Source of the DNA: Desulfatibacillum alkenivorans DSM 16219
GTDB lineage: Bacteria > Desulfobacterota > Desulfobacteria > Desulfobacterales > Desulfatibacillaceae
Length of the DNA: 64,000 nucleotides
Direction: 5' to 3'
Assembly: GCF_900142135.1 (NCBI RefSeq)
Contig: NZ_FQZU01000026.1
Coordinates: forward strand, 1 to 64,000
Translations under genes and position numbers: made by a program
Notes under the pieces: generated by a model
The model's input: only the letters and a program-made list of their open reading frames with translations
What the model was told of the DNA's origin: nothing
Database searches by the model: none
Part shown: piece by piece, positions 17,937-26,328 of the stretch
Numbering within the stretch: the stretch's first letter is position 1
How the letters are laid out: each line of letters begins with the position of its first letter

Positions 17937-18329
17937 TTATTTTTTCTTTTTGGATTTCTTTTGGGCCTGTTCCATTTCTCCAGGATCCGCCACCTCAATG
18001 GAGCTGACGGTCAGTTCCCTGCCTGAAATGATATCCAGTTTGCCGCTTTTACATTTTTCGCACGAAAAATCTGCATCCGTTATAATGGTCTCCGTATAAC
18101 ACTCCTTACAGACCGCAACGATTGGAATTTCCTCGATGTTAAGCTCCGCTCCCGCCAAGGGCGTGTCCTTTGCCACAATTTCAAAGCAGAAGCGCAGGCT
18201 GTCCGGCACAATGGCCGTCAGCTTGCCCACCCTCAGGTTGACGGCTTTCACTTTCAGGTCGGCGGGAGTCTTGGGGATGGCGGATTTGGCGATTTCCGCA
18301 ATCTGCAGGGCGATACCCATTTCATGCAT
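17937..18329 (-). CDS. hypA: Hydrogenase maturation nickel metallochaperone HypA
   Basis: This 130-residue protein starts with MHEMGIALQ, the HypA N-terminus whose His2 binds nickel; the frame extends upstream but this Met is the functional start. The zinc-binding domain has CKECYTETIITDADFSCEKC, that is CxxC...CxxC. The extension after the zinc domain is unusually Lys-rich (QKKSKKKK). No good ribosome site is visible. A promoter-like pair is found ~110 bp upstream. It leads the hypA-hypB group. Confidence 0.93.
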   Translation of the reverse strand: MHEMGIALQIAEIAKSAIPKTPADLKVKAVNLRVGKLTAIVPDSLRFCFEIVAKDTPLAGAELNIEEIPIVAVCKECYTETIITDADFSCEKCKSGKLDIISGRELTVSSIEVADPGEMEQAQKKSKKKK

Positions 18330-18435
18330 ATGATTATTTTCCGATGCGGGGATTGGGAGAGGGGGTAAGGTCCCGAGCCAGCCAGCCCCCCGCCTTTGCG
18401 TGGCATTCCGGGATGAAAAAACGAACGTTTGCTCT

Positions 18436-18465
18436 ATAATATAGCCATGTGGTTGAAAATTGCAA
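18436..18465 (-). promoter_or_regulatory. Possible promoter of hypA-hypB
   Basis: On the minus strand TTGCAA (18465-18460) is followed after 18 bases by TATTAT (18441-18436), ~107 bp upstream of the hypA start. Only the two boxes support it. Confidence 0.4.
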
Positions 18466-18538
18466 TACGTAAAATGACAGCAAGGGCCGGGCCTTGTCAA
18501 GCGGCGCCATGGGGGGCCGGGGGTTAAGACTCTGCTTT

Positions 18539-19573
18539 TTAAACAAATAGGCCGGGAGTGGGCCGCTTGTTCAAAGGGGGGGCGGACTGGAAAAAATCTT
18601 CCAAGACCGGGATTATATTGTCAATCTCCTTGGCGGCGAAGAGCCTTTTATGCAAGGCGTGGCCGAACTGGAAGTTTGCGCAGTAATAGGGGGAAAATTT
18701 CATGAATCGGAGAAAAGCGGTTCGCGGCTCGAAACGTTTGGCGCAAAAGGAGGCCATGGCCGTTCCCGCTGTCTTGTAGTCGTCCAGGGCCGGCGCCATG
18801 CCTTGGGACCACTGGGCCATGATCCAGGGCTGGGCCAGGGCGATGCGGCCTAAAGCCACGCCGTCGCAGCCGCTCATGGAGAGCATTTTTGCGGCGTCGT
18901 CCAGGCTGATCACATTGCCGTTGCCGAAAACCGGAACCTCCACGGCGTCCTTGACCAGCCCGATATACTCCCATTTGGGGGGGCGGGTGCGCAGGTCCGG
19001 CGCAACCCGGGGATGGAAAATCAGCGCGTCCGCGCCTTCGTCGCGAAAAAGGCGGGCCATGGAGACGGCATGGGCGGGATCGTCCTTCCAGCCGGTGCGG
19101 AATTTCACGATGACGGGAATATTGACCGCCTTGCGGACCGCTCTCACCACCTGGGCCGCCAGGTCCGGTTTGGCCAGCAGGGCCGCGCCCGAGCCGTACC
19201 GGCAAATGGCTCTGGCCGAACAGCCGCAATTGATGTCCACGCCGAAAAAGCCCTCCGCCTCGATGCGTTGCGCCGCTTGGGCCATGGTTTCCGGTACGGA
19301 TCCGAAAATCTGGCAGACCGTGTGCTCCAACTCTTCCTCCCTCCATGAGAAGACCGTGGAAACCTTGGGATTCTCGTGGGGAACGCTCTTGGCGCCCGCC
19401 ATGCCCGTATACAAAAGGCCGTATCCTCCGTACAGGGCCAGGACCTCTCGAAAGGCGATATGGGTCAGCCCGGCCATGGGCGCCAAAACCAGGCGGTTGG
19501 CGATGGTTTTTCCCCCAATGGCCAGGGGGGAGTTTAAGAATTCTTGGAGGTTAGTATTCAAAGCCGCCTTCAA
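18539..19573 (-). CDS. tRNA-dihydrouridine synthase (DusB-like)
   Basis: This FMN enzyme reduces uridines in the tRNA D-loop using NAD(P)H. The 344-residue TIM-barrel has LAPMAGLTHIAFRE (FMN site), the active-site segment VDINCGCSARAICRYGSGAAL with its catalytic-type Cys, IVKFRTGWKD, FHPRVAP and the phosphate-binding GNGNVIS, then GVALGRIAL. The listed start at 19573 is TTG; no in-frame ATG precedes the barrel and no strong ribosome site is present, so the exact N-terminus is uncertain. It is divergently separated from hypA by ~210 bp. The subfamily (DusB versus other Dus) is not certain. Confidence 0.88.
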   Translation of the reverse strand: MKAALNTNLQEFLNSPLAIGGKTIANRLVLAPMAGLTHIAFREVLALYGGYGLLYTGMAGAKSVPHENPKVSTVFSWREEELEHTVCQIFGSVPETMAQAAQRIEAEGFFGVDINCGCSARAICRYGSGAALLAKPDLAAQVVRAVRKAVNIPVIVKFRTGWKDDPAHAVSMARLFRDEGADALIFHPRVAPDLRTRPPKWEYIGLVKDAVEVPVFGNGNVISLDDAAKMLSMSGCDGVALGRIALAQPWIMAQWSQGMAPALDDYKTAGTAMASFCAKRFEPRTAFLRFMKFSPYYCANFQFGHALHKRLFAAKEIDNIIPVLEDFFQSAPPLNKRPTPGLFV

Positions 19574-19744
19574 TTGAGCATGGGGGACGTCGTGCTTGGA
19601 GTTAAGGGTGCACGATCCTTATCTCGCCTATTTGCTTGGGGAATTCATGGTTTCCGCAGAGATAAGGTCATGTCCCCCTAACTCTTCCCGCCGCATTCTT
19701 TTACGGGTGCGCTTGATTCTGTGTTTGCCCTTCCCAATAGGAAA

Positions 19745-19783
19745 AAAACGGGGAAAGCCGTTTGATGCGTCCGGCTTTCCCCG
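19745..19783 (-). terminator. Terminator of ilvE
   Basis: CGGGGAAAGCCG (19749-19760) pairs perfectly with CGGCTTTCCCCG (19772-19783). On the minus strand it is followed by TTTTTTTCC. It lies 30 bp after the ilvE stop. The remaining gap 19574-19744 shows no gene. Confidence 0.8.
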
Positions 19784-19812
19784 CGTATGGGACCTTTGAA
19801 AATGTCGGGTTG

Positions 19813-20877
19813 TTAATCCACGGGCACGATCCAGCCAAAGGGATCTTCCTTTTCGCCGAACTGGATGCCGGTGATGGCGTCGTACAGCTTTTGAGACAAG
19901 GGGCCCACTTCGTTGTTGCGAATGGTGATGACCCTTTCGTCGTAACGCAGTTCGCCGACCGGGGAGATGACCGCGGCGGTTCCGGTGCCGAAGCATTCTT
20001 CCAGCTTGCCGGCTTCATTGGCTTCGAAGATTTCCTCGATGGAGATGTGCCGTTCGGAAACGGGCAGTCCCCAATGCCTGGCCATGGTCAGGACGGAATC
20101 CCTGGTGATGCCGGGTAGGATGCTGCCGTTCAGTTCCGGGGTGACCACTTCGCCGTCAATGACGAAGAAGATGTTCATGGAGCCCACTTCCTCCACGTAC
20201 TTTCTTTCCACGGCGTCCAGCCAGAGCACCTGGGTGTAACCGGCTTTGGCGGCCTTGTGGCCCGCCAGCAGGCTGGCGGCATAGTTTGCGGCCGTCTTGG
20301 CTTCGCCGATGCCTTGGCGGGAGGCGCGCACATGCTCGGTGGTCACCAAAATCTTGATGGGGGCGAAGCCTTCTGCGTAGTAGGCGCCCACCGGAGAAAG
20401 AATGGTGAAAAAGCGGTAAGTCTGGGATGCAGCCACGCCCAGATAGTTGTCCGTTGCAATGATGGTGGGCCGGATGTACAAGCTGGTGCCGGGAGAACTG
20501 GGAACCCAGTCTTTTTCCACGGAGATCAGCTGCCTTAGATGGTCCAGGGCTTCGGCTTCATCAAAATTGGGAATGCACAGCATGGAAGCCGAGCGGTTGA
20601 ATCTTGCGAAGTTGGCCTGGGGCCTGAAAAGCTGAACCTTTCCTTTGGGAGTCCTGTACGCTTTAAGTCCCTCAAAAATCGCCTGGCCGTAATGAAATAC
20701 CAGCATGGCGGGGTCGCAGGATAAAGCCGCATAAGGTTCAATCCTGGGATCAAACCAGCCTTTACCCTCGGCATAGTCCATGTTGAACATGTGGTCAGTG
20801 AAAATCTTCCCGAATCCCAGCTGGTCGTCAGCAGGGTGGGGTTTCAAATTGGATGCCTTAGTGACCTTGATTGCCAT
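19813..20877 (-). CDS. ilvE: Branched-chain amino acid aminotransferase
   Basis: This PLP-dependent fold-type IV enzyme exchanges the amino group between glutamate and Leu/Ile/Val keto acids. The 354-residue length matches the class II (eukaryote/Gram-positive-like) BCATs. The N-terminus (LGFGKIFTDHMFNMDY), FHYGQAIFEGLKAY, the PLP-lysine region LWLDAVERKYVEEVGSMNIFF, LPGITRDSVL and CFGTGTAAVISPVGEL are all present. GGAGGAGACG precedes the ATG. It is single, with its own terminator. No ilv or leu genes are adjacent. Confidence 0.93.
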   Translation of the reverse strand: MAIKVTKASNLKPHPADDQLGFGKIFTDHMFNMDYAEGKGWFDPRIEPYAALSCDPAMLVFHYGQAIFEGLKAYRTPKGKVQLFRPQANFARFNRSASMLCIPNFDEAEALDHLRQLISVEKDWVPSSPGTSLYIRPTIIATDNYLGVAASQTYRFFTILSPVGAYYAEGFAPIKILVTTEHVRASRQGIGEAKTAANYAASLLAGHKAAKAGYTQVLWLDAVERKYVEEVGSMNIFFVIDGEVVTPELNGSILPGITRDSVLTMARHWGLPVSERHISIEEIFEANEAGKLEECFGTGTAAVISPVGELRYDERVITIRNNEVGPLSQKLYDAITGIQFGEKEDPFGWIVPVD

Positions 20878-21092
20878 CGTCTCCTCCTTAGGGACAAGTA
20901 AAGTGAAATAATCTTATTTCATAAACCCATTTCAGCGATTTGACAACCCGATTTTTGGGGAAAAATAAACCTGTACTTAAAAAACGCCCTCATTGCCGCT
21001 GTTGACTTGAACGTATCCTTCTGCTAATCCCTCGCTGGAATTGTTGCGCATTGAACCCAAGGAACAATTATTAACGCGAAAGGACATCAACC

Positions 21093-21509
21093 ATGGAAAG
21101 AACTCTCTCCATCATCAAGCCCGACGCCGTGGAAAGAAACCTCATTGGAAACATTATCAAACGCTTTGAGGACGCCGGCATCAAAATCGTAGCCATGAAA
21201 CTGCTTAAGCTCAGCAAAGCCCAGGCCGAAGCCTTTTACGCCGTGCATAAGGAACGCCCCTTTTACGGCGAACTGACCGATTACATGTCTTCCGGCCCTT
21301 GCGTGCCCATGATCCTGGAAGGCGAAGGCGTCATCCTGAAGAACCGCGAAATCATGGGCGCCACCGATCCCAAGGAAGCGGCCGCGGGAACCATCCGCGC
21401 CGACCTGGCCATTGACAAAGAAAAGAACAGCGTGCACGGCTCCGACGCTCCGGAAACCGCGGCTCAGGAAATCGCTTTCTTTTTCACCGAGTACGAACTG
21501 GCCGGTTAA
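21093..21509 (+). CDS. ndk: Nucleoside diphosphate kinase
   Basis: This enzyme transfers the gamma-phosphate from ATP to NDPs through a phosphohistidine. The 138-residue chain is full length: [13 protein letters not shown] at the start, then a Kpn-loop region with [21 protein letters not shown], the active-site NSVHGSDA (catalytic His ~115), and a closing [18 protein letters not shown] precedes the ATG. Its stop overlaps the ATG of the next gene (TAATG), so ndk and trmJ form a coupled pair. The 215-bp gap upstream must hold the promoter; TTGACT at 21002 with CTAATC is a weak candidate. Confidence 0.95.
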   Translation: MERTLSIIKPDAVERNLIGNIIKRFEDAGIKIVAMKLLKLSKAQAEAFYAVHKERPFYGELTDYMSSGPCVPMILEGEGVILKNREIMGATDPKEAAAGTIRADLAIDKEKNSVHGSDAPETAAQEIAFFFTEYELAG

Positions 21510-22264
21510 TGCCCCACAGCGTTGATTTAAAAAATGTAGCCATTGTCCTGTGCGAGCCCCAGATACCCGAAAACATCGGCGGGGCTGCCAGGGCAATGGC
21601 TAATATGGGCCTTGAGCGGCTCATTGTGGTTAAGCCGAAAAGCCTGGCCCAGGAAAAGATCTACCCCATGGCCACCGCCGGGGCGCGCCATCTCATTGAC
21701 TCCATGGAAGTGGTGGACGACCTGAAGACCGCACTCCAGGAATTCAATTGGGTGGTGGGAACCACAGCCCGGCTGGGCAGCCACCGTAAAGCCATGACCG
21801 TGGAGAACATGGCCGCCAGGCTCATTTCCATGACCGGGGAAAACAAGGTCGCCCTGGTTTTCGGCAGGGAGGATCGCGGCCTTTCCACGGAAGACGTTCG
21901 CCTGTGCCACCAACTGGTGAACATCCGCACCGCCGGGTTCTCCTCCCTGAACCTGGCCCAGGCCGTGCTGCTGGTTTGCTACGAGTTGTTCAAGGCCGGC
22001 AGCGATAAGCCCAGGGAAAGCGCGCCCAGGCTGGCCAACAAATTCGATTTGGAAGCCATGTACGACCAGCTTTCGGAACTTTTGGTCCGCATTGACTTTA
22101 TCAACCCGGAAAACCCCGATCACTGGATGGACAACATTCGCCGCTTTTTCACCCGCCACCCCCTCACCGCCCGGGACGTGAAAATCGTCCGGGGAATCTG
22201 CCGCCAGGTGGATTGGTATACGGAACGCCGCTTTAAAAAAATGGAGGCGAAGAAAAAGGATTAG
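21509..22264 (+). CDS. trmJ: tRNA (cytidine/uridine-2'-O-)-methyltransferase TrmJ
   Basis: This SPOUT-class enzyme methylates the 2'-OH of nucleotide 32 in tRNAs with S-adenosylmethionine. The 251-residue protein has the SpoU domain from residue ~8: PQIPENIGGAARAMANMGL (motif 1, Asn/Arg), then VFGREDRGLSTEDVRLC (motif 2) and FSSLNLAQAVLLVCYELF (motif 3, knot). A C-terminal helical extension typical of TrmJ follows. Its ATG overlaps the ndk stop codon. TrmJ and TrmH families are close, but length and C-terminus favour TrmJ. Confidence 0.88.
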   Translation: MPHSVDLKNVAIVLCEPQIPENIGGAARAMANMGLERLIVVKPKSLAQEKIYPMATAGARHLIDSMEVVDDLKTALQEFNWVVGTTARLGSHRKAMTVENMAARLISMTGENKVALVFGREDRGLSTEDVRLCHQLVNIRTAGFSSLNLAQAVLLVCYELFKAGSDKPRESAPRLANKFDLEAMYDQLSELLVRIDFINPENPDHWMDNIRRFFTRHPLTARDVKIVRGICRQVDWYTERRFKKMEAKKKD

Positions 22265-22363
22265 GCGTAGTGTTTGTTCCTGCGGCCCCCGTGGGAATAT
22301 ATACCAGGGTGCAATTTAACCTATTTTGAAATTTGTAACAAATGTGATTTCAAAGTGTTATGA

Positions 22364-22394
22364 TATGCATTCCCACGCAAAGCATGGGAACGAG
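22364..22394. repeat. Interspersed palindromic repeat, copy 1
   Basis: TATGCATTCCCACG ... CATGGGAACGAG forms an imperfect stem. A second copy of the same 31 bases, differing only in the central loop, is at 55103-55133. Confidence 0.6.
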
Positions 22395-22400
22395 TCGTAG

Positions 22401-22467
22401 GTCGGGTTGCGAAGTCCGGCGACGGGGCGTCTCATAACCGGGAAAGCAATTGGACTTCAAACCCGAC
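22401..22467. repeat. Long REP-like inverted repeat between convergent genes
   Basis: GTCGGGTTGCGAAGTCC (22401-22417) pairs with GGACTTCAAACCCGAC (22452-22467). It lies between the convergent ends of trmJ and the M48 peptidase gene and could act as a bidirectional transcription barrier. The GTAGGTCGGGTT start is typical of a widespread bacterial REP class. Confidence 0.6.
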
Positions 22468-22468
22468 A

Positions 22469-24307
22469 TTAAGGCTGCAAACCATCTCTGGCTTCCAAGT
22501 ACTTGTCCAGGTGTTCCTGGTATATCCTTCTGTTTTTGGAGTCCGGCTCCATTTTCAGGGCCCTTGTCTGGGTTTCCACGGCTTGGGCGTACATTCCGTT
22601 TATGTAATAACTTTCCGCCAAGGTATCCAGAATGTGGGGAAGGGGAGAAATTTCCACGGCCCGCAGCGCCAGTTCCAACGCCCTTTTCGGGTTTTGCAAC
22701 TCTTCCTTCTCGCAGGTTGCATAGGTCCAGGCCAGGTTGTTTAAGGTCAAAGCGTCGTCCGGATGGATTTGCAGGGCCTTTTCATAGGCGTCAATGGCTT
22801 TTTCAATGTCGTTTGCAGCAAGATACATATCTCCGAGCAGGCTCGGCGCCTTGTCAAGCTCTTCCATGCCGTCCGGTCTGGCTTCCAGGGCTGCCAGAGT
22901 CACTCCCAGCCTGACGCGATTATGGAATCCATTCCAGGCCAGAGCGCCCTGGGCGACCAATGTCCCGACAAAAACAACGACCAGAATCATCAGGGATTTT
23001 TTCACCTTGGCGTTGTGCCTGTCTATCCAAAGCCGGTTGGACTCGCACTTAAGAATATAATCGATGCGCTGGTTCAGGCCGAAGTGATGCCAGTTGGGTT
23101 CGTCGGCGGAGCGCCCGGAAAAAAAGGCGATCTTCCGGAACATGGTCACCAAAGGCAGGGCGCTGGGCAGGACTTCGTATACATAGAGGTCCGCCTGCCG
23201 TTCAAAGTTCCGTAGAAAATAACCGAATACAAAGCGCAGGTACAAAACCGCGAATGTCACCAAAAACAACCCTTGGGCCAAATTCAAAAACCAGGCGAAT
23301 TGCTCAGCTTCCATGCTCATGGGGACGAAGCGCGTGCTGAGATAAAGCACCGGAATTTCCAGCGCGCTCCAAACCAGATAGCCCGCAGGGGCCATGGCGG
23401 CGACAATCAGTAAAAATAAAAGCATGTGCTTTTTCTTGGCGTGCCCGATTTCGTGGCTTAAAACCGCGTCCAGTTCATCCGGCGAGGCCATGCGCAGCAT
23501 GGCGTCGGTCATGAGAACGTACCGGAACCTGCTGGCGATTCCGAACACGGCGGCCGTCAAAATGTGCCCGCCGAACAAGGGCCAGCGCAGGATTTGGGCG
23601 CAGGTGAAGTCGGCCTTTTGGCACAGGGCTTCCATACGGTCTCGTTCAGGACCGGGCGGAACGGGCGTGCATCCCCAAAAATACAGAACGATTCGGGGGC
23701 CTATCAAGACCAGGGCGGTCATCATAACCAAAAGATAGATCAATTGTCCGGTCGCGCTCATGAGCGCCCCATGCCAGGATGCGCCTGGTATAAGAAGCAG
23801 GATGTCCTGGACTCCGTAAAAGCCCGTCCACGGGATGAGAATGGGCGCCACAAGCATGACCTGCTGCCGGACGTACTCCCTGCGAGAAACCATGGTCTGG
23901 CCCAGTTTGGCGTACATGGGATGGGCCATATGCCATACGGCGATCAAAAATCCCAGGAACATAAAAAGGGCCAAGAGGGCCGACAGGGTGGGGATTTTGC
24001 TTATAATGGGAATTTCCAGCAGAAACGGCTTAAGCGGAGTCAAAAACAGGCACGAGACGAAAAACACGACGGCCATAAGCATCTGTTGGACCGTCAGCTT
24101 ATCCAGAATCGTCAGGTTGCTGTTTTTGGATCGCTGGGGAATGCGGCGTGCAAAATTTTTGAATCGCAGCCGGGCGACCACCAGAAACAGGGCGGCAAGA
24201 TACAAAATATGCCACGTTTTTCCCTGAGAGAGTAAAAGATCCCGGGATTCCGGGGCGTAATCATAACTGACCAGGACCGCAATTATAAGAATAAGGTTGG
24301 TGAACAT
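22469..24307 (-). CDS. M48-family zinc metallopeptidase with C-terminal TPRs, membrane-bound
   Basis: This 612-residue inner-membrane protein has about eight hydrophobic segments, mainly in the first ~230 residues and around the active site. The peptidase domain has the zinc motif LSHEIGHAKKKH (near residue 287) and a downstream ERQADLYVYE that supplies the third ligand Glu. The C-terminal ~110 residues contain TPR units (LGDMYLAANDIEKAIDAYEKAL..., NNLAWTYATCEK...). The combination suggests a quality-control protease related to HtpX/BepA-like M48 enzymes. It is 9 bp downstream of queH, last in maf-yggS-queH-M48 on the minus strand. Confidence 0.82.
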   Translation of the reverse strand: MFTNLILIIAVLVSYDYAPESRDLLLSQGKTWHILYLAALFLVVARLRFKNFARRIPQRSKNSNLTILDKLTVQQMLMAVVFFVSCLFLTPLKPFLLEIPIISKIPTLSALLALFMFLGFLIAVWHMAHPMYAKLGQTMVSRREYVRQQVMLVAPILIPWTGFYGVQDILLLIPGASWHGALMSATGQLIYLLVMMTALVLIGPRIVLYFWGCTPVPPGPERDRMEALCQKADFTCAQILRWPLFGGHILTAAVFGIASRFRYVLMTDAMLRMASPDELDAVLSHEIGHAKKKHMLLFLLIVAAMAPAGYLVWSALEIPVLYLSTRFVPMSMEAEQFAWFLNLAQGLFLVTFAVLYLRFVFGYFLRNFERQADLYVYEVLPSALPLVTMFRKIAFFSGRSADEPNWHHFGLNQRIDYILKCESNRLWIDRHNAKVKKSLMILVVVFVGTLVAQGALAWNGFHNRVRLGVTLAALEARPDGMEELDKAPSLLGDMYLAANDIEKAIDAYEKALQIHPDDALTLNNLAWTYATCEKEELQNPKRALELALRAVEISPLPHILDTLAESYYINGMYAQAVETQTRALKMEPDSKNRRIYQEHLDKYLEARDGLQP

Positions 24308-24316
24308 AAAGGGCGG

Positions 24317-24868
24317 CTAACGGGCCTCCTGGTCTTTTTTGGCGTTGTAATAGCGGTCTTTTTCACTGTAAATGCAGCCGCAATATTGCTGGCGATACAT
24401 TCCCAGACGCTTGGATTCCTCAATTCCGTATTTCCAGCCTTCCCGAAAGTCGTGGTAATAAAAAGGCACGGAGTACTGCTTGCCCAAAGCCTCCCCGATT
24501 TCCCGAATCAGTTCGTGCTTCTGGAACTTGCTGTACAAGAGGGTGGTGGTGAAAGCGTCGAACTTGCCCTTTTTGGCGATCATGGCGGCGGCCTTTAGAC
24601 GGCTGTGGTAGCAATACCGGCAGCGCTCTGTTTCTCGAAATGCCGCATTGCGCAGAAACTCCTCAATTTCATAGCCTTGCTGCCAGACCATCCTCAAATC
24701 CTGGGCTGCAGCGTATTCCCGGAGGGTTTCCTCCCGCTTCATGCACTCCGTAAAGGGGTGAATGTTATGGCGGTAGAAGGTTCCCATGACGTGGTGACCC
24801 TGCTCGCGTAATACTTTAAGGCAATATATGGAGCAAGGCCCGCAGCAAATGTTTAATAGAATTTTCAT
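24317..24868 (-). CDS. queH: Epoxyqueuosine reductase QueH
   Basis: QueH reduces epoxyqueuosine to queuosine in tRNA and replaces the cobalamin-dependent QueG in many anaerobes. The 183-residue protein matches family length. It carries the conserved cysteines NICCGPCSIY (residues ~7-14), CRYCYHSRL and YCGCIYSEKDR. TFYRHNIHPFTEC and TTTLLYSKFQKHELI are also family-typical. It lies 14 bp after yggS and 9 bp before the M48 gene. Confidence 0.92.
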   Translation of the reverse strand: MKILLNICCGPCSIYCLKVLREQGHHVMGTFYRHNIHPFTECMKREETLREYAAAQDLRMVWQQGYEIEEFLRNAAFRETERCRYCYHSRLKAAAMIAKKGKFDAFTTTLLYSKFQKHELIREIGEALGKQYSVPFYYHDFREGWKYGIEESKRLGMYRQQYCGCIYSEKDRYYNAKKDQEAR

Positions 24869-24882
24869 AAACGGCTGTCGCC

Positions 24883-25587
24883 TTAATTATAGTTTCTGGC
24901 GCCGAAGATGGCCGTGCCCACCCGGACCAGGGTGGCGCCTTCCTCGATGGCGGCTTCAAAGTCTCCGGTCATGCCCATGGAGAGTTCTTCCATGCTGACG
25001 TTCTCAAATCCTTTGCTTTGTATTGCCTGGGCCAATTCCCGCAGGCGCCGGAAGAACGGCCTGGCCCTGTCCGGATCGTCGAAAAAAGGCGGCATGGTCA
25101 TGAGCCCTTTTACACGAACGTTTTCCAGCGCTGAGATTTCCTTGACCAAATTGATGGCCTCGTTTTCTCCGGCGCCGGACTTGGTTTCCTCGCCCGAAAT
25201 ATTCACCTGCACCAGGATGTCCTGAATTTTTTCCGCCTTGGCCGCCTGCTTGTCGATTTCCCTGGCCAGCTTGAAGGAATCCACCGAATGAATCAGGCTA
25301 AACAACGGAACCGCGTACTTGGCCTTGTTGGATTGCAAATGGCCGATGAAATGCCATTCCACCTCCAGGCTGTCCAGTTCCGCGATTTTCTCCCGCGCTT
25401 CCTGGATGTAGTTCTCGCCGAAAATCGTCGCGCCTGCATCCGCCGCTTGCCGAAGCATTTCAGCAGGCTTGGTTTTGGATACAGCCACTAATCGTATGGA
25501 TTGGGGATCCCGGCCGCATTTTTCCGCGGCTTTTTGGATGCTGTCTTGAATTTCCCGCAAATTTTTTCTGATTGTATTATCCATCAT
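24883..25587 (-). CDS. yggS: PLP-homeostasis protein (YggS/PLPBP family)
   Basis: This 234-residue, non-catalytic PLP carrier has a TIM-barrel alanine-racemase fold. LVAVSKTKP contains the PLP lysine (residue ~35), FGENYIQEA and WHFIGHLQSNK follow, and the phosphate-binding LSMGMTGDFEAAIEEGATLVRVGTAIFG ends the chain. Start codons GTG 25593, ATG 25587 and ATG 25584 are possible; 25587 overlaps the maf stop by 11 bases. The role is balancing free PLP and amino acid pools. Confidence 0.9.
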   Translation of the reverse strand: MMDNTIRKNLREIQDSIQKAAEKCGRDPQSIRLVAVSKTKPAEMLRQAADAGATIFGENYIQEAREKIAELDSLEVEWHFIGHLQSNKAKYAVPLFSLIHSVDSFKLAREIDKQAAKAEKIQDILVQVNISGEETKSGAGENEAINLVKEISALENVRVKGLMTMPPFFDDPDRARPFFRRLRELAQAIQSKGFENVSMEELSMGMTGDFEAAIEEGATLVRVGTAIFGARNYN

Positions 25588-26200
25588 TCTCACTGGTTCG
25601 CATAATTACGCCTTGAGCCATAAAAAATTCGATAACCTCGCACACGGGCAGGCCGACCACATTAGTGTAAGACCCGGATATGCTTTTGACAAGAAAGGTT
25701 CCGATCCCTTGGATGGCGTAAGCCCCGGCCTTGTCAAAGGGCTCTCCGGTGCTCAAGTACCATTCGATTTCGTCCGGGCTCAGGCTTTTGAAAGTCACCT
25801 GGGTGGAAATGACTTCCGTATGGCGCACGCCTTTGTCCACATGGAATATGCTGAAGCCGGTCAAAACCTGGTGGGTGCGGCCTCCCAGCATGGTGATCAT
25901 GTCCCTGGCTTCCTCCATGCCCGAGGGCTTGCCCAGGATGCGGCCGTCGGTGACCACAATGGTGTCGGCGCCCAAGACCCAATGGCCCGGATGGCTTTCG
26001 GCCACGGCCAGGGCCTTTTTTTCGCTCAGCATGGCCGCGCATTCCCTGGGCGAGGCGCCCGCCGGACAGGTTTCGTCGGCGTCGCTCACAATGACCTGGA
26101 ATTCCAGCCCGGCCTGCTCTAAAAGATAACTGCGCCGGGGGGAGGCCGAGGCCAGAATTAGTGGCTCATTCGTGCATTTATGTGGTATTAATGTCTCCAT
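25577..26200 (-). CDS. maf: Maf-family nucleoside triphosphate pyrophosphatase
   Basis: This house-cleaning enzyme hydrolyses non-canonical or excess NTPs to NMP and PPi. The 207-residue protein has LILASASPRRSYLLEQAGL (substrate loop), DADET, VLGADTIVV (catalytic Asp) and DKAGAYAIQGIG. These are the dTTP/UTP-type (YhdE/Maf-B.subtilis) signatures. The C-terminus ends in the yggS overlap. The ribosome site before the ATG at 26200 is weak. Confidence 0.9.
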   Translation of the reverse strand: METLIPHKCTNEPLILASASPRRSYLLEQAGLEFQVIVSDADETCPAGASPRECAAMLSEKKALAVAESHPGHWVLGADTIVVTDGRILGKPSGMEEARDMITMLGGRTHQVLTGFSIFHVDKGVRHTEVISTQVTFKSLSPDEIEWYLSTGEPFDKAGAYAIQGIGTFLVKSISGSYTNVVGLPVCEVIEFFMAQGVIMRTSENDG

Positions 26201-26328
26201 GCTGTGCTTTTAACACTGGGGTTCGCCCTTGGCAACCCCCGGATGAAGAGGGAGACTGATAGGTTTGAGGTTGGTTTGCTTGACTTCATGCCTTTATTCA
26301 ATAGCAAAAATCTTGAGGAGGGGGTAGG

